This document shows positions 12,613 to 23,300 of a stretch of DNA of 64,000 nt, piece after piece. The notes below the pieces were generated by a model. It did not search any database. It was not told the origin of the DNA and worked only from the letters and a program-made list of their open reading frames with translations. The first letter of the stretch is position 1, and every line of letters starts with the position of its first letter. Made by a program: the position numbers and the translations under genes. This DNA comes from Membranipora membranacea. Its lineage: Eukaryota > Bryozoa > Gymnolaemata > Cheilostomatida > Membraniporidae. Location of the stretch: assembly GCA_914767715.1 (NCBI GenBank), contig OU612070.1, forward strand, positions 13,285,501 through 13,349,500, given 5' to 3'.

Positions 12613-14619
12613 ATGCTTTTTTTTGGCCAGATCAAAAAATAGATTTGCTTCTAACTAACCTCATAAGGAGGAGCAACTCCTGCTCATCTCGAATCTGCAG
12701 ACCGTTTGGCTCTGCGGCTTTTCGTTCTCCGTCAGCGTCCGTTTTAATTAGGGCCACTTTTGCTATAAAAAAACATGCCAAAAGGCAGCATCGAAAAATT
12801 AAATCTCTGTTGGATTCTTATCAAACTCCGACCAGTTCATGCTCTTATTGCCCTCATTCAACACGCCGAATATTGGAATCCTCGGATTAACAGGGGGGTC
12901 ACAACGCTGACTTGAAAATCCAAAAATTATACCAAGGGAGGGTATCATGCTTTTTTTTCGGCCAGATCAAAAAATAGATTTGCTTCTAACTAACCTCATA
13001 AGGAGGAGCAACTCCTGCTCATCTCGAATCTGCAGACCGTTTGGCTCTACGGCTTTTCGTTCTCCGTCAGCGTCCGTTTTAATTAGGGCCACTTTTGCTA
13101 TAAAAAAACATGCCAAACGGCAGCATCGAAAAATTAAATCTCTGTTGGATTCTTATCAAACTCCGACCAGTTCAAGCTCTTATTGCCCTCATTCAACACG
13201 CCGAATATTGGAATCCTCGGATTAACAGGGGGGTCACAACGCTGACTTGAAAATCCAAAAATTATACCAAGGGAGGGTATCATGCTTTTTTTTCGGCCAG
13301 ATCAAAAAATAGATTTGCTTCTAACTAACCTCATGAGGAGGAGCAACTCCTGCTCATCCCGAATCTGCAGACCGTTTGGCTCTGCGGCCTTTCGTTCTCC
13401 GTCTGCGTCCGTTTTAATTAGGGCCACTTTTGCTATAAAAAACATGCCAAACGGCAGCATCGAAAAATTAAATCTCTGTTGGATTCTTATCAAACTCCGA
13501 CCAGTTCAAGCTCTTATTGCCCTCATTCACCACACCGAATATTGGAATCCTCGGATTAACAGGGGGGTCACAACGCTGACTTGAAAATCTAAAAATTATA
13601 CCAAGGGAGGGTATCATGCTTTTTTTTCGGCCAGATCAAAAAATAGATTTGCTTCTAACTAACCTCATAAGGAGGAGCAACTCCTGCTCATCCAGAATCT
13701 GCAGACCGTTTGGCTCTGCGGCTTTTCGTTCTCCGTCAGCGTCCGTTTTAATCAGGGCCACTTTTGCTATAAAAAAACATGCCAAACGGCAGCATCGAAA
13801 AATTAAATCTCTGTTGGATTCTTATCAAACTCCAACCAGTTCAAGCTCTTATTGCCCTCATTCAACACGCCGAATATTGGAATCCTCGGATTAACAGGGG
13901 GGTCACAACGCTGACTTGAAAATCCAAAAATTATACCAAGGGAGGGTATCATGCTTTTTTTTGGCCAGATCAAAAAATAGATTTGCTTCTAACTAACCTC
14001 ATAAGGAGGAGCAACTCCTGCTCATCTCGAATCTGCAGACCGTTTGGCTCTGCGGCTTTTCGTTCTCCGTCAGCGTCCGTTTTAATTAGGGCCACTTTTG
14101 CTATAAAAAAACATGCCAAAAGGCAGCATCGAAAAATTAAATCTCTGTTGGATTCTTATCAAACTCCGACCAGTTCATGCTCTTATTGCCCTCATTCAAC
14201 ACGCCGAATATTGGAATCCTCGGATTAACAGGGGGGTCACAACGCTGACTTGAAAATCCAAAAATTATACCAAGGGAGGGTATCATGCTTTTTTTTCGGC
14301 CAGATCAAAAAATAGATTTGCTTCTAACTAACCTCATAAGGAGGAGCAACTCCTGCTCATCTCGAATCTGCAGACCGTTTGGCTCTACGGCTTTTCGTTC
14401 TCCGTCAGCGTCCGTTTTAATTAGGGCCACTTTTGCTATAAAAAAACATGCCAAACGGCAGCATCGAAAAATTAAATCTCTGTTGGATTCTTATCAAACT
14501 CCGACCAGTTCAAGCTCTTATTGCCCTCATTCAACACGCCGAATATTGGAATCCTCGGATTAACAGGGGGGTCACAACGCTGACTTGAAAATCCAAAAAT
14601 TATACCAAGGGAGGGTATC
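12613..14619. repeat. Four-unit tandem duplication
   Basis: Units 12613-13281 recur at 13951-14619 with offset 1,338 bp. Shared markers are TTTTTTTTGGCC, CCAAAAGGCAGC and GTTCATGCTC in the first unit, and GGCTCTACGG in the second. The pair appears again as 31700-32368 and 33038-33706 in the second block copy, so this duplication predates the larger one. Confidence 0.9.
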
Positions 14620-17600
14620 ATGCTTTTTTTTCGGCCAGATCAAAAAATAGATTTGCTTCTAACTAACCTCATAAGGAGGAGCAACTCCTGCTCATCCCGA
14701 ATCTGCAGACCGTTTGGCTCTGCGGCTTTTCGTTCTCCGTCAGCATCCGTTTTAATTAGGGCCACTTTTGCTATAACAAAACATGCCAAACGGCAGCATC
14801 GAAAAATTAAATCTCTGTTGGATTCTTATCAAACTCCGACCAGTTCAAGCTCTTATTGCCATCATTCAACACGCCGAATATTGGAATCCTCGGATTAACA
14901 GGGGGGTCACAACGCTGACTTGAAAATCCAAAAATTATACCAAAGGAGGGTATCATGCTTTTTTTTCGGCCAGATCAAAAAATAGATTTGCTTCTAACTA
15001 GCCTCATAAGGAGGAGCAACTCCTGCTCATCCCGAATCTGCAGACCGTTTGGCTCTGCGGCTTTTCGTTCTCCGTCAGCGTCCGTTTTAATTAGGGCCAC
15101 TTTTGCTATAAAAAAACATGCCAAACGGCAGCATCGAAAAATTAAATCTCTGTTGGATTCTTATCCAACTCCGACCAGTTCAAGCTCTTATTGCCCTCAT
15201 TCAACACGCCGAATATTGGAATCCTCGGATTAACAGGGGGGTCACAACGCTGACTTGAAAATCCAAAAATTATACCAAGGGAGGGTATCATGTTTTTTTT
15301 TCGGCCAGATCAAAAAATAGATTTGCTTCTAACTAACCTCATAAGGAGGAGCAACTCCTGCTCATCTCGAATCTGCAGACCGTTTGGCTCTGCGGCTTTT
15401 CGTTCTCCGTCAGCGACCGTTTTAATAAGGGCCACTTTTGCTATAAAAAACCATGCCAAACGGCAGCATCGAAAAATTAAATCTCTGTTGGATTCTTATC
15501 AAACTCCGACCAGTTCAAGCTCTTATTGCCCTCATTCAACACGCCGAATATTGGAATCCTCGGATTAACAGGGGGGTCACAACGCTGACTTGAAAATCCA
15601 AAACTTATACCAAGGGAGAGTATCATGTTTTTTTTTTCGGCCAGATCAAAAAATAGATTTGCTTCTAACTAACCTCATAAGGAGGAGCAACTCCTGCTCA
15701 TCTCGAATCTGCAGACTGTTTGGCTCTGTTGCTTTTCGTTCTCCGTCAGCGTCCGTTTTAATTAGGGCCACTTTTGCTATAAAAAAACATGCCAAACGGC
15801 AGCATCGAAAAATTAAATCTCTGTTGGATTCTTATCAAACTCCGACCAGTTCAAGCTCTTATTGCCCTCATTCAACACGCCGAATATTGGAATCCTCGGA
15901 TTAACAGGGGGGTCACAACGCTGACTTGAAAATCCAAAAATTATACCAAGGGAGGGTATCATGCTTTTTTTTCGGCCAGGTCAAAAAATAGATTTGCTTC
16001 TAATTAACCTCATAAGGAGGAGCAACTCCTGCTCATCTCGAATCTGCAGACCGTTTGGCTCTGCGGCTTTTCGTTCTCCGTCAGCGTCCGTTTTAATTAG
16101 GGCCACTTTTGCTATAAAAAAACATGCCAAACGGCAGCATCAAAAAATTAAATCTCTGTTGGATTCTTATCAAACTCCGACCAGTTCAAGCTCTTATTGC
16201 CCTCATTCAACACGCCGAATATTGGAATCCTCGGATTAACAGGGGGGTCACAACGCTGACTTGAAAATCCAAAAATTATACCAAGGGAGGATGTCATGCT
16301 TTTTTTTCGGCCAGATCAAAAAATAGATTTGCTTCTAACTAACCTCATAAGGAGGAGCAACTCCTGCTCATCCCGAATCTGCAGACCGTTTGGCACTGCG
16401 GCTTTTCGTTCTCCGTCAGCGTCCGTTTTGATGAGGGCCACTTTTGCTATAAAAAAGCATGCCAAACGGCAGCATCGAAAAATTTAATCTCTGTTGGATT
16501 CTTTTCAAACTCCGACCAGTTCAAGCTCTTATTGCCCTCATTCAACACGCCGAATATTGGAATCCTCGGATTAACAGGGGGGTCACAATGCTGACTTGAA
16601 AATCCAAAAATTATACCAAGGGAGGGTATCATGCTTTTTTTTCGGCCAGATCAAAAAATAGATTTGCTTCTAACTAACCTCATAAGGAGGAGCAACTCCT
16701 GCTCATCCCGAATCTGCAGACCGTTTGGCTCTGCGGCTTTTCGTTCTCCGTCAGCATCCGTTTTAATTAGGGCCACTTTTGCTATAAAGAAACATGCCAA
16801 ACGGCAGCATCGAAAAATTAAATCTCTGTTGGATTCTTATCAAACTCCGACCAGTTCAAGCTCTTATTGCCCTCATTCAACACGCCGAATATTGGAATCC
16901 TCGGATTAACAGGGGGGTCACAACGCTGACTTGAAAATCCAAAAATTATACCAAGGGAGGGTATCATGCTTTTTTTTCGGCCAGATCAGAAAATAGATTT
17001 GCTTCTAACTAACCTCATAAGGAGAAGCAAATCCTGCTCATCTCGAATCTGCAGACCGTTTGGCTCTGCGGCTTTTCGTTCTCCGTCAGCGTCCGTTTTA
17101 ATTAGGGCCACTTGTGCTATAAAAAAACATGCCAAACGGCAGCATCGAAAAATTAAATCTCTGTTGGATTCTTATCAAACTCCGACCAGTTCAAGCTCTT
17201 ATTGCCCTCATTCAACACGCCGAATATTGGAATCCTCGGATTAACAGGGGGGTCACAACGCTGACTTGAAAATCCAAAAATTATACCAAGGGAGGGTATC
17301 ATGCTTTTATTTCGGCCAGATCAAAAAATAGATTTGCTTCTAACTAACCTCATAAGGAGGAGCAACTCCTGCTCATCCCGAATCTGCAGACCGTTTGGCT
17401 CTGCGGCTTTTCGTTCTCCGTCAGCGTCCGTTTTAATTAGGGCCACTTTTGCTATAAAAAAACATGCCAAACGGCAGCATCGAAAAATTAAATCTCTGTT
17501 GGATTCTTATCCAACTCCGACCAGTTCAAGCTCTTATTGCCCTCATTCAACACGCCGAATATTGGAATCCTCGGATTAACAGGGGGGTCACAACGCTGAC

Positions 17601-18309
17601 TTGAAAATCCAAAAATTATACCAAGGGAGGGTATCATGTTTTTTTTTCGGCCAGATCAAAAAATAGATTTGCTTCTAACTAACCTCATAAGGAGGAGCAA
17701 CTCCTGCTCATCTCGAATCTGCAGACCGTTTGGCTCTGCGGCTTTTCGTTCTCCGTCAGCGACCATTTTAATAAGGGCCACTTTTGCTATAAAAAACCAT
17801 GCCAAACGGCAGCATCGAAAAATTAAATCTCTGTTGGATTCTTATCAAACTCCGACCAGTTCAAGCTCTTATTGCCCTCATTCAACACGCCGAATATTGG
17901 ACTCCTCGGATTAACAGGGGGGTCACAACGCTGACTTGAAAATCCAAAAATTATACCAAGGGAGGGTATCATGCTTTTTTTTCGGCCAGATCAAAAAATA
18001 GATTTGCTTCTAACTAACCTCATAAAGAGCAGCAACTCCTGCTCATCCCGAATCTGCAGACCGTTTGGCTCTGCGGCTTTTCGTTCTCCGTCAGCGTCCG
18101 TTTTAATTAGGGCCACTTTTGCTATAAAAAAACATGCCAAACGGCAGCATCGAAAAATTTAATCTCTGTTGGATTCTTATCAAACTCCGACCAGTTCAAG
18201 CTCTTATTGCCCTCATTCAACACGCCGAATATTGGAATCCTCGGATTAACAGGGGGGTCACAACGCTGACTTGAAAATCCAAAAATTATACCAAGGGAGG
18301 GTATCATGC

Positions 18310-18317
18310 TTTTTTTT
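18310..18317. repeat. T8 homopolymer tract of the monomer
   Basis: Unit positions 5-12 are eight T residues after ATGC. The tract is length-variable: seven T in the units at 3238, 6251, 36052 and 43083, and a longer run in the unit at 15625, which causes its 336-bp length. In the units at 8930, 12613 and 13951 the following C is lost. Slippage here explains several of the 334- and 336-bp units. Confidence 0.85.
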
Positions 18318-18362
18318 CGGCCAGATCAAAAAATAGATTTGCTTCTAACTAACCTCATAAGG

Positions 18363-18379
18363 AGGAGCAACTCCTGCTC
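18363..18379. repeat. Overlapping inverted repeats (GGAG/CTCC region)
   Basis: Two mutually exclusive hairpins overlap here. AGGAG-CAA-CTCCT covers unit positions 58-70, and GAGCA-ACTCC-TGCTC covers 60-74. The unit at 50787 has the segment AGGGGGAGCAACCCCTGCTC, where both arms of the GGAG/CTCC stem changed (GGGAG-CAA- is not restored exactly, but GGG and CCC both appear). Other units change one arm only, for example ATCCTG near 17030 and CACCTG near 57890. No function is shown. Confidence 0.6.
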
Positions 18380-18388
18380 ATCCCGAAT

Positions 18389-18394
18389 CTGCAG
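18389..18394. other. Conserved PstI site (CTGCAG)
   Basis: CTGCAG at unit positions 84-89 is present in nearly every unit. I saw it lost in the units at 10268, 29355 and 34377 (TTGCAG) and in the unit at 61172 (CTGCAA). A PstI digest should therefore give a dominant 335-bp band with a weak ladder. Confidence 0.9.
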
Positions 18395-18460
18395 ACCGTT
18401 TGGCTCTGCGGCTTTTCGTTCTCCGTCAGCGTCCGTTTTAATTAGGGCCACTTTTGCTAT

Positions 18461-18467
18461 AAAAAAA
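18461..18467. repeat. A7 homopolymer tract of the monomer
   Basis: Unit positions 156-162 are seven A residues after GCTAT. Length variants are useful markers. Eight A occur in the units at 894, 4577, 20316, 23664 and 45761 (336-bp units). Six A before CATG occur in the units at 2234, 5247, 13282, 42079, 50787, 51457, 53800 and 59497. Confidence 0.85.
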
Positions 18468-18469
18468 CA

Positions 18470-18481
18470 TGCCAAACGGCA
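18470..18481. repeat. Short inverted repeat TGCC-AAAC-GGCA
   Basis: Four-base arms with a four-base spacer at unit positions 165-176. It is lost in the units at 37391 and 61172, which read CATACAAACGG, and altered in the units with CACATGG (55810, 57151, 61506). It may be chance. Confidence 0.45.
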
Positions 18482-18570
18482 GCATCGAAAAATTAAATCT
18501 CTGTTGGATTCTTATCAAACTCCGACCAGTTCAAGCTCTTATTGCCCTCATTCAACACGCCGAATATTGG

Positions 18571-18582
18571 AATCCTCGGATT
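18571..18582. repeat. Short inverted repeat AATCC-TC-GGATT
   Basis: Five-base arms with a two-base spacer at unit positions 266-277. The left arm and spacer vary in some units, as ATCATCGG (9598, 34377) and ATCTTCGG (several units from 55140 on). It is followed by a G6 run at unit positions 282-287, which is five G in the units at 12278 and 51791 and seven G in the unit at 46432. Confidence 0.5.
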
Positions 18583-18622
18583 AACAGGGGGGTCACAACG
18601 CTGACTTGAAAATCCAAAAATT

Positions 18623-18639
18623 ATACCAAGGGAGGGTAT
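18623..18639. repeat. Inverted repeat ATACC-n7-GGTAT at unit end
   Basis: Five-base arms with a seven-base purine spacer (AAGGGAG) at unit positions 318-334, directly before the ATG. The purine stretch resembles a Shine-Dalgarno sequence in front of ATG, but in a eukaryotic satellite this is most simply coincidence. A marker variant (GGATGTCATG) replaces it before the units at 16296, 18976, 40405 and 48442. Confidence 0.5.
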
Positions 18640-18975
18640 CATGCTTTATTTTCGGCCAGATCAAAAAATAGATTTGCTTCTAACTAACCTCATAAGGAGG
18701 AGCAACTCCTGCTCATCTCGAATCTGCAGACCGTTTGGCTCTGCGGCTTTTCGTTCTCCGTCAGCGTCCGTTTTAATTAGGGCCACTTTTGCTATAAAAA
18801 AACATGCCAAACGGCAGCATCGAAAAATTAAATCTCTGTTGGATTCTTATCAAACTCCGACCAGTTCAAGCTCTTATTGCCCTCATTCAACACGCCGAAT
18901 ATTGGAATCCTCGGATTAACAGGGGGGTCACAACGCTGACTTGAAAATCCAAAAATTATACCAAGGGAGGATGTC

Positions 18976-19645
18976 ATGCTTTTTTTTCGGCCAGATCAAA
19001 AAATAGATTTGCTTCTAACTAACCTCATAAGGAGGAGCAACTCCTGCTCATCCCGAATCTGCAGACCGTTTGACTCTGCGGGTTTTCGTTCTCCGTCAGC
19101 GTCCGTTTTAATTAGGGCCACTTTTGCTATAAAAAAACATGCCAAACGGCAGCATCGAAAAATTAAATCTCTGTTGGATTCTTATCAAACTCCGACCAGT
19201 TCAAGCTCTTATTGCCCTCATTCAACACGCCGAATATTGGAATCCTCGGATTAACAGGGGGGTCACAACGCTGACTTGAAAATCCAAAAATTATACCAAG
19301 GGAGGGTATCACGCTTTTTTTTCGGCCAGATCAAAAAATAGATTTGCTTCTAACTAACCTCATAAGGAGGAGCAACTCCTGCTCATCTCGAATCTGCAGA
19401 CCGTTTGGCTCTGCGGCTTTTCGTTCTCCGTCAGCGTCCGTTTTAATTAGGGCAACTTTTGCTATAAAAAAACATGCCAAACGGCAGCATCGAAAAATTA
19501 AATCTCTGTTGGATTCTTATCAAACTCCGACCAGTTCAAGCTCTTATTGCCCTCATTCAACACGCCGAATATTGGAATCCTCGGATTAACAGGCGGGTCA
19601 CAATGCTGACTTGAAAATCCAAAAATTATACCAAGGGAGGGTATC
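18976..19645. repeat. GGATGTCATG / ATCACGC unit pair, first occurrence
   Basis: Unit 18976 has GGAGGATGTCATG upstream and TGCGGGTTTTCG inside. Unit 19311 begins ATCACGC, so it lacks the ATG. The same pair stands at 40405-41074 and, in part, at 54470-55139. Unit 18976 also has a private TTTGACTCTG. Confidence 0.85.
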
Positions 19646-20315
19646 ATGCTTTTTTTTCGGCCAGATCAATAAATAGATTTGCTTCTAACTAACCTCATAA
19701 GGAGGAGCAACTCCTGCTCATCCCGAATCTGCAGACCGTTTGGCTCTGCGGCTTTTCGTTCTCCGTCATCGTCCGTTTTAATTAGGGCCACTTTTGCTAT
19801 AAAAAAACATGCCAAACGGCAGCATCGAAAAATTAAATCTCTGTTGGATTCTTATCAAACTCCGACCAGTTCAAGCTCTTATTGCCCTCATTCAACACGC
19901 CGAATATTGGAATCCTCGGATTAACAGGGGGGTCACAACGCTGACTTGAAAATCCAAAACTTATACCAAGGGAGAGTATCATGTTTTTTTTTCGGCCAGA
20001 TCAAAAAATAGATTTGCTTCTAACTAACCTCATAAGGAGGAGCAACTCCTGCTCATCTCGAATCTGCAGACTGTTTGGCTCTGCGGCTTTTCGTTCTCCG
20101 TCAGCGTCCGTTTTAATTAGGGCCACTTTTGCTATAAAAAAACATGCCAAACGGCAGCATCGAAAAATTAAATCTCTGTTGGATTCTTATCAAACTCCGA
20201 CCAGTTCAAGCTCTTATTGCCCTCATTCAACACGCCGAATATTGGAATCCTCGGATTAACAGGGGGGTCACAACGCTGACTTGAAAATCCAAAAATTATA
20301 CCAAGGGAGGGTATC
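19423..20315. repeat. GATCAATAAATAG unit string
   Basis: The string of units at 19311, 19646 and 19981 recurs in the first block copy (window start to about 893) and at 43417-44400 (offset 24,106 bp). Markers are ATCACGC, AGGGCAAC, GATCAATAAATAG, CCGTCATCGTCC, CAGACTGTTTGG and AACTTATACCAAGG with GGAGAGTATC. Confidence 0.82.
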
Positions 20316-23300
20316 ATGCTTTTTTTTCGGCCAGATCAAAAAATAGATTTGCTTCTAACTAACCTCATAAGGAGGAGCAACTCCTGCTCATCTCGAATCT
20401 GCAGACCGTTTGGCTCTGCGGCTTTTGGTTCTCCGTCAGCGTCCGTTTTAATTAGGGCCACTTTTGCTATAAAAAAAACATGCCAAACGGCAGCATCGAA
20501 AAATTAAATCATTGTTGGATTCTTATCAAACTCCGACCAGTTCAAGCTCTTATTGCCATCATTCAACACGCCGAATATTGGAATCCTCGGATTAACAGGG
20601 GGGTCACAACGCTGACTTGAAAATCCAAAAATTATACCAAGGGAGAGTATCATGCTTTTTTTTCGGCCAGATCAAAAAATAGATTTGCTTCTAACTAACC
20701 TCATAAGGAGGAGCAACTCCTGCTCATCCCGAATCTGCAGACCGTTTGGCTCTGCGGCTTTTTGTTCTCCGTCAGCGTCCGTTTTAATTAGGGCCACTTT
20801 AGCTATAAAAAAACATGCCAAACGGCAGCATCGAAAAACTAAATCTCTGTTGAATTCTTATCAAACTCCGACCAGTTCAAGCTCTTATTGCCCTCATTCA
20901 ACACGCCGAATATTGGAATCCTCGGATTAACAGGGGGGTCACAACGCTGTCTTGAAAATCCAAAAATTATACCAAGGGAGGGTATCATGCTTTTTTTTCG
21001 GCCAGATCAAAAAATAGATTTGCTTCTAACTAACCTCATAAGGAGGAGCAACTCCTGCTCATCCCGAATCTGCAGACCGTTTGGCTCTGCGGCTCTTCGT
21101 TCTCCGTCAGCGTCCGTTTTAATTAGGGCCACTTTTGCTATAAAAAAACATGCCAAACGGCAGCATCGAAAATTAAACCTCTGTTGGATTCTTATCAAAC
21201 TCCGACCAGTTCAAGCTCTTATTGCCCTCATTCAACACGCCGAATATTGGAATCCTCGGATTAACAGGGGGGTCACAACGCTGACTTGAAAATCGTAAAA
21301 TTATACCAAGGGAGGGTATCATGCTTTTTTTTCGGCCAGATCAAAAAATAGATTTGCGTCTAACTAACCTCATAAGGAGGAGCAACTCCTGCTCATCTCG
21401 AATCTGCAGACCGTTTGGCTCTGCGGCTTTTCCTTCTCCGTCAGCGTCCGTTTTAATTAGGGCCACTTTTGCTATAAAAAACATGTCAAACGGCAGCATC
21501 GAAAAATTAAATCTCTGTTTGATTCTTATCAAACTCCGACCAGTTCAAGCTCTTATTGCCCTCATTCAACACGCCGAATATTGGAATCCTCGGATTAACA
21601 GGGGGGTCACAACGCTGACTTGAAAATCCAAAAATTATACCAAGGGAGGGTATCATGCTTTTTTTTCGGCCAGATCAAAAAATAGTTTTGCTTCTAACTA
21701 ACCTCATAAGGAGGAGCAACTCCTGCTCATCTCGAATCTGCAGACCTTTTGGCTCTGCGGCTTTTCGTTCTCCGTCAGCGTCCGTTTTAATTAGGGCCAC
21801 TTTTGCTATAAAAAAGCATGCCAAACGGCAGCATCGAAAAATTAAATCTCTGTTGGATTCTTATCAAACTCCGACCAGTTCAAGCTCTTATTGCCCTCAT
21901 TCAACACTCCGAATATTGGAATCCTCGGATTAACAGGGGGGTCACAACGCTGACTTGAAAATCCAAAAATTATACCAAGGGAGGGTATCAAGCTTTTTTC
22001 TCGGCCAGATCAAAAAATAGATTTGCTTCTAACTAACCTCATAAGGAGGACCAACTCCTGCTCATCCCGAATCTGCAGACCGTTTGGCTCTGCGGCTTTT
22101 CGTTCTCCGTCAGCGTACGTTTTAATTAGGGCCACTTTTGCTATAAAAAAACATGCCAAACGGCAGCATCGAAAAATTAAATCTCTGTTGGATTCTTATC
22201 AAACTCCGACCAGTTCAAGCTCTTATTACCCTCATTCAACACGCCGAATATTGGAATCCTCGGATAAACAGGGGGGTCACAACGCTGACTTGAAAATCTA
22301 AAAATTATACCAAGGGAGGGTATCATGCTTTTTTTCGGCCTGATCAAAAAATAGATTTGCTTCTAACTAACCTCATAAGGAGGAGCAACTCCTGCTCAAC
22401 CCGAATCTGCAGACCGTTTGGCTCTGCGGCTATTGGTTCTCCGTCAGCGTCCGTTTTAATTAGGGCCACTTTTGCTATAAAAAAACATGCCAAACGGCAG
22501 CATCGAAAAATTAAATCTCTGTTGGATGCTTATCAAACTCCGACCAGTTCAAGCTCTTACTGCCCTCATTCAACACGCCGAATATTGGAATCCTCGGATT
22601 AACAGGGGGGTCACAACGCTGACTTGAAAATCCAAAAATTATACCAAGGGAGGGTATCATGCTTTTTTTTCGGCCAGATCAAAAAATAGATTTGCTTCTA
22701 ACTAACCTCATAAGGAGGAGCAACTCCTGCTCATCTCGAATCTGCAGACCGTTTGGCTCTGCGGCTTTTCGTTCTCCGTCAGCGTCCGTTTTAATTAGGG
22801 CCACTTTTGCTATAAAAAAACATGCCAAACGGCAGCATTGAATAATTAAATCCCTGTTGGATTCTTATCAAACTCCGACCAGTTCAAGCTCTTATTGCCC
22901 TCATTCAACAAGCCGAATATTGGAATCCTCGGATTAACAGGGGGGTCACAACGCTGACTTGAAAATCCAAAAATTATACCAAGGGAGGGTATCATGCTTT
23001 TTTTTCGGCCAGATCAAAAAATAGTTTTGCTTCTAACTAACCTCATAAGGAGGAGCAACTCCTGCTCATCTCGAATCTGCAGACCTTTTGGCTCTGCGGC
23101 TTTTCGTTCTCCGTCAGCGTCCGTTTTAATTAGGGCCACTTTTGCTATAAAAAAGCATGCCAAACGGCAGCATCGAAAAATTAAATCTCTGTTGGATTCT
23201 TATCAAACTCCGACCAGTTCAAGCTCTTATTGCCCTCATTCAACACGCCGAATATTGGAATCCTCGGATTAACAGGGGGGTCACAACGCTGACTTGAAAA

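Larger units (their letters stand above)
1..15031. repeat. Higher-order block, first copy
   Basis: Rare variants appear in the same order here and in 19423-34118. Examples are the in-frame TAA in GATCAATAAATAG (248 and 19670), the eight-A run, CAAACACTGACC near 6796, CTATAAGAAAAC near 7407, CTGTCAGCGCCC near 10050, GGTTACAAGG near 10889 and AACTAGCCTC near 14997. The offset is 19,422 bp up to about 1136 and 19,087 bp from about 1190. The left end lies outside the window. The right end is sharp: the last shared marker is AGCCTC near 15001, and the first mismatch is C at 15032 versus T at 34119. The block holds about 44 units. Confidence 0.93.
18306..18640 (+). repeat. Representative consensus satellite monomer
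   Basis: This unit matches the majority base at essentially every position, so it serves as the reference monomer. Unit position 78 (18383) is C here. Across the array it is either T or C in large numbers (CATCTCGAATC versus CATCCCGAATC), and it is the most common two-state site. The monomer carries a T8 run, an A7 run, a G6 run, a PstI site and several short inverted repeats, annotated separately. A length of 335 bp is close to twice 167 bp, a common dinucleosome-scale satellite length. Confidence 0.93.
15032..19422. repeat. Satellite linker between the two large block copies
   Basis: About 13 satellite units separate the paired parts of the two block copies. Inside, the string 15032-15624 recurs at about 17378-17970 (offset 2,346 bp). 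Its markers are TTATCCAACTCC, ATGTTTTTTTTTCGG, CAGCGACC, TTTTAATAAGG and AAAAAACCATG. The units at 16296 and 17971 share AAATTTAATCTC. The units at 16296 and 18976 share GGAGGATGTCATG. Nothing other than satellite is present. Confidence 0.85.

Noticed and set aside
18411-18432. CENP-B box-like motif near TTCGTTCTCCG
   Set aside because: It begins with TTCG but lacks the A and CGGG positions needed for the core motif on either strand.
18436-18448. Telomere-like TTAGGG in TTTTAATTAGGGCC
   Set aside because: Only one TTAGGG per 335-bp unit and no tandem hexamers, so not telomeric.
18623-18643. Bacterial ribosome binding site before ATG
   Set aside because: The AGGGAGGG stretch is well placed, but a 64 kb eukaryote-like satellite gives no bacterial context and the ATG itself is lost in several units.
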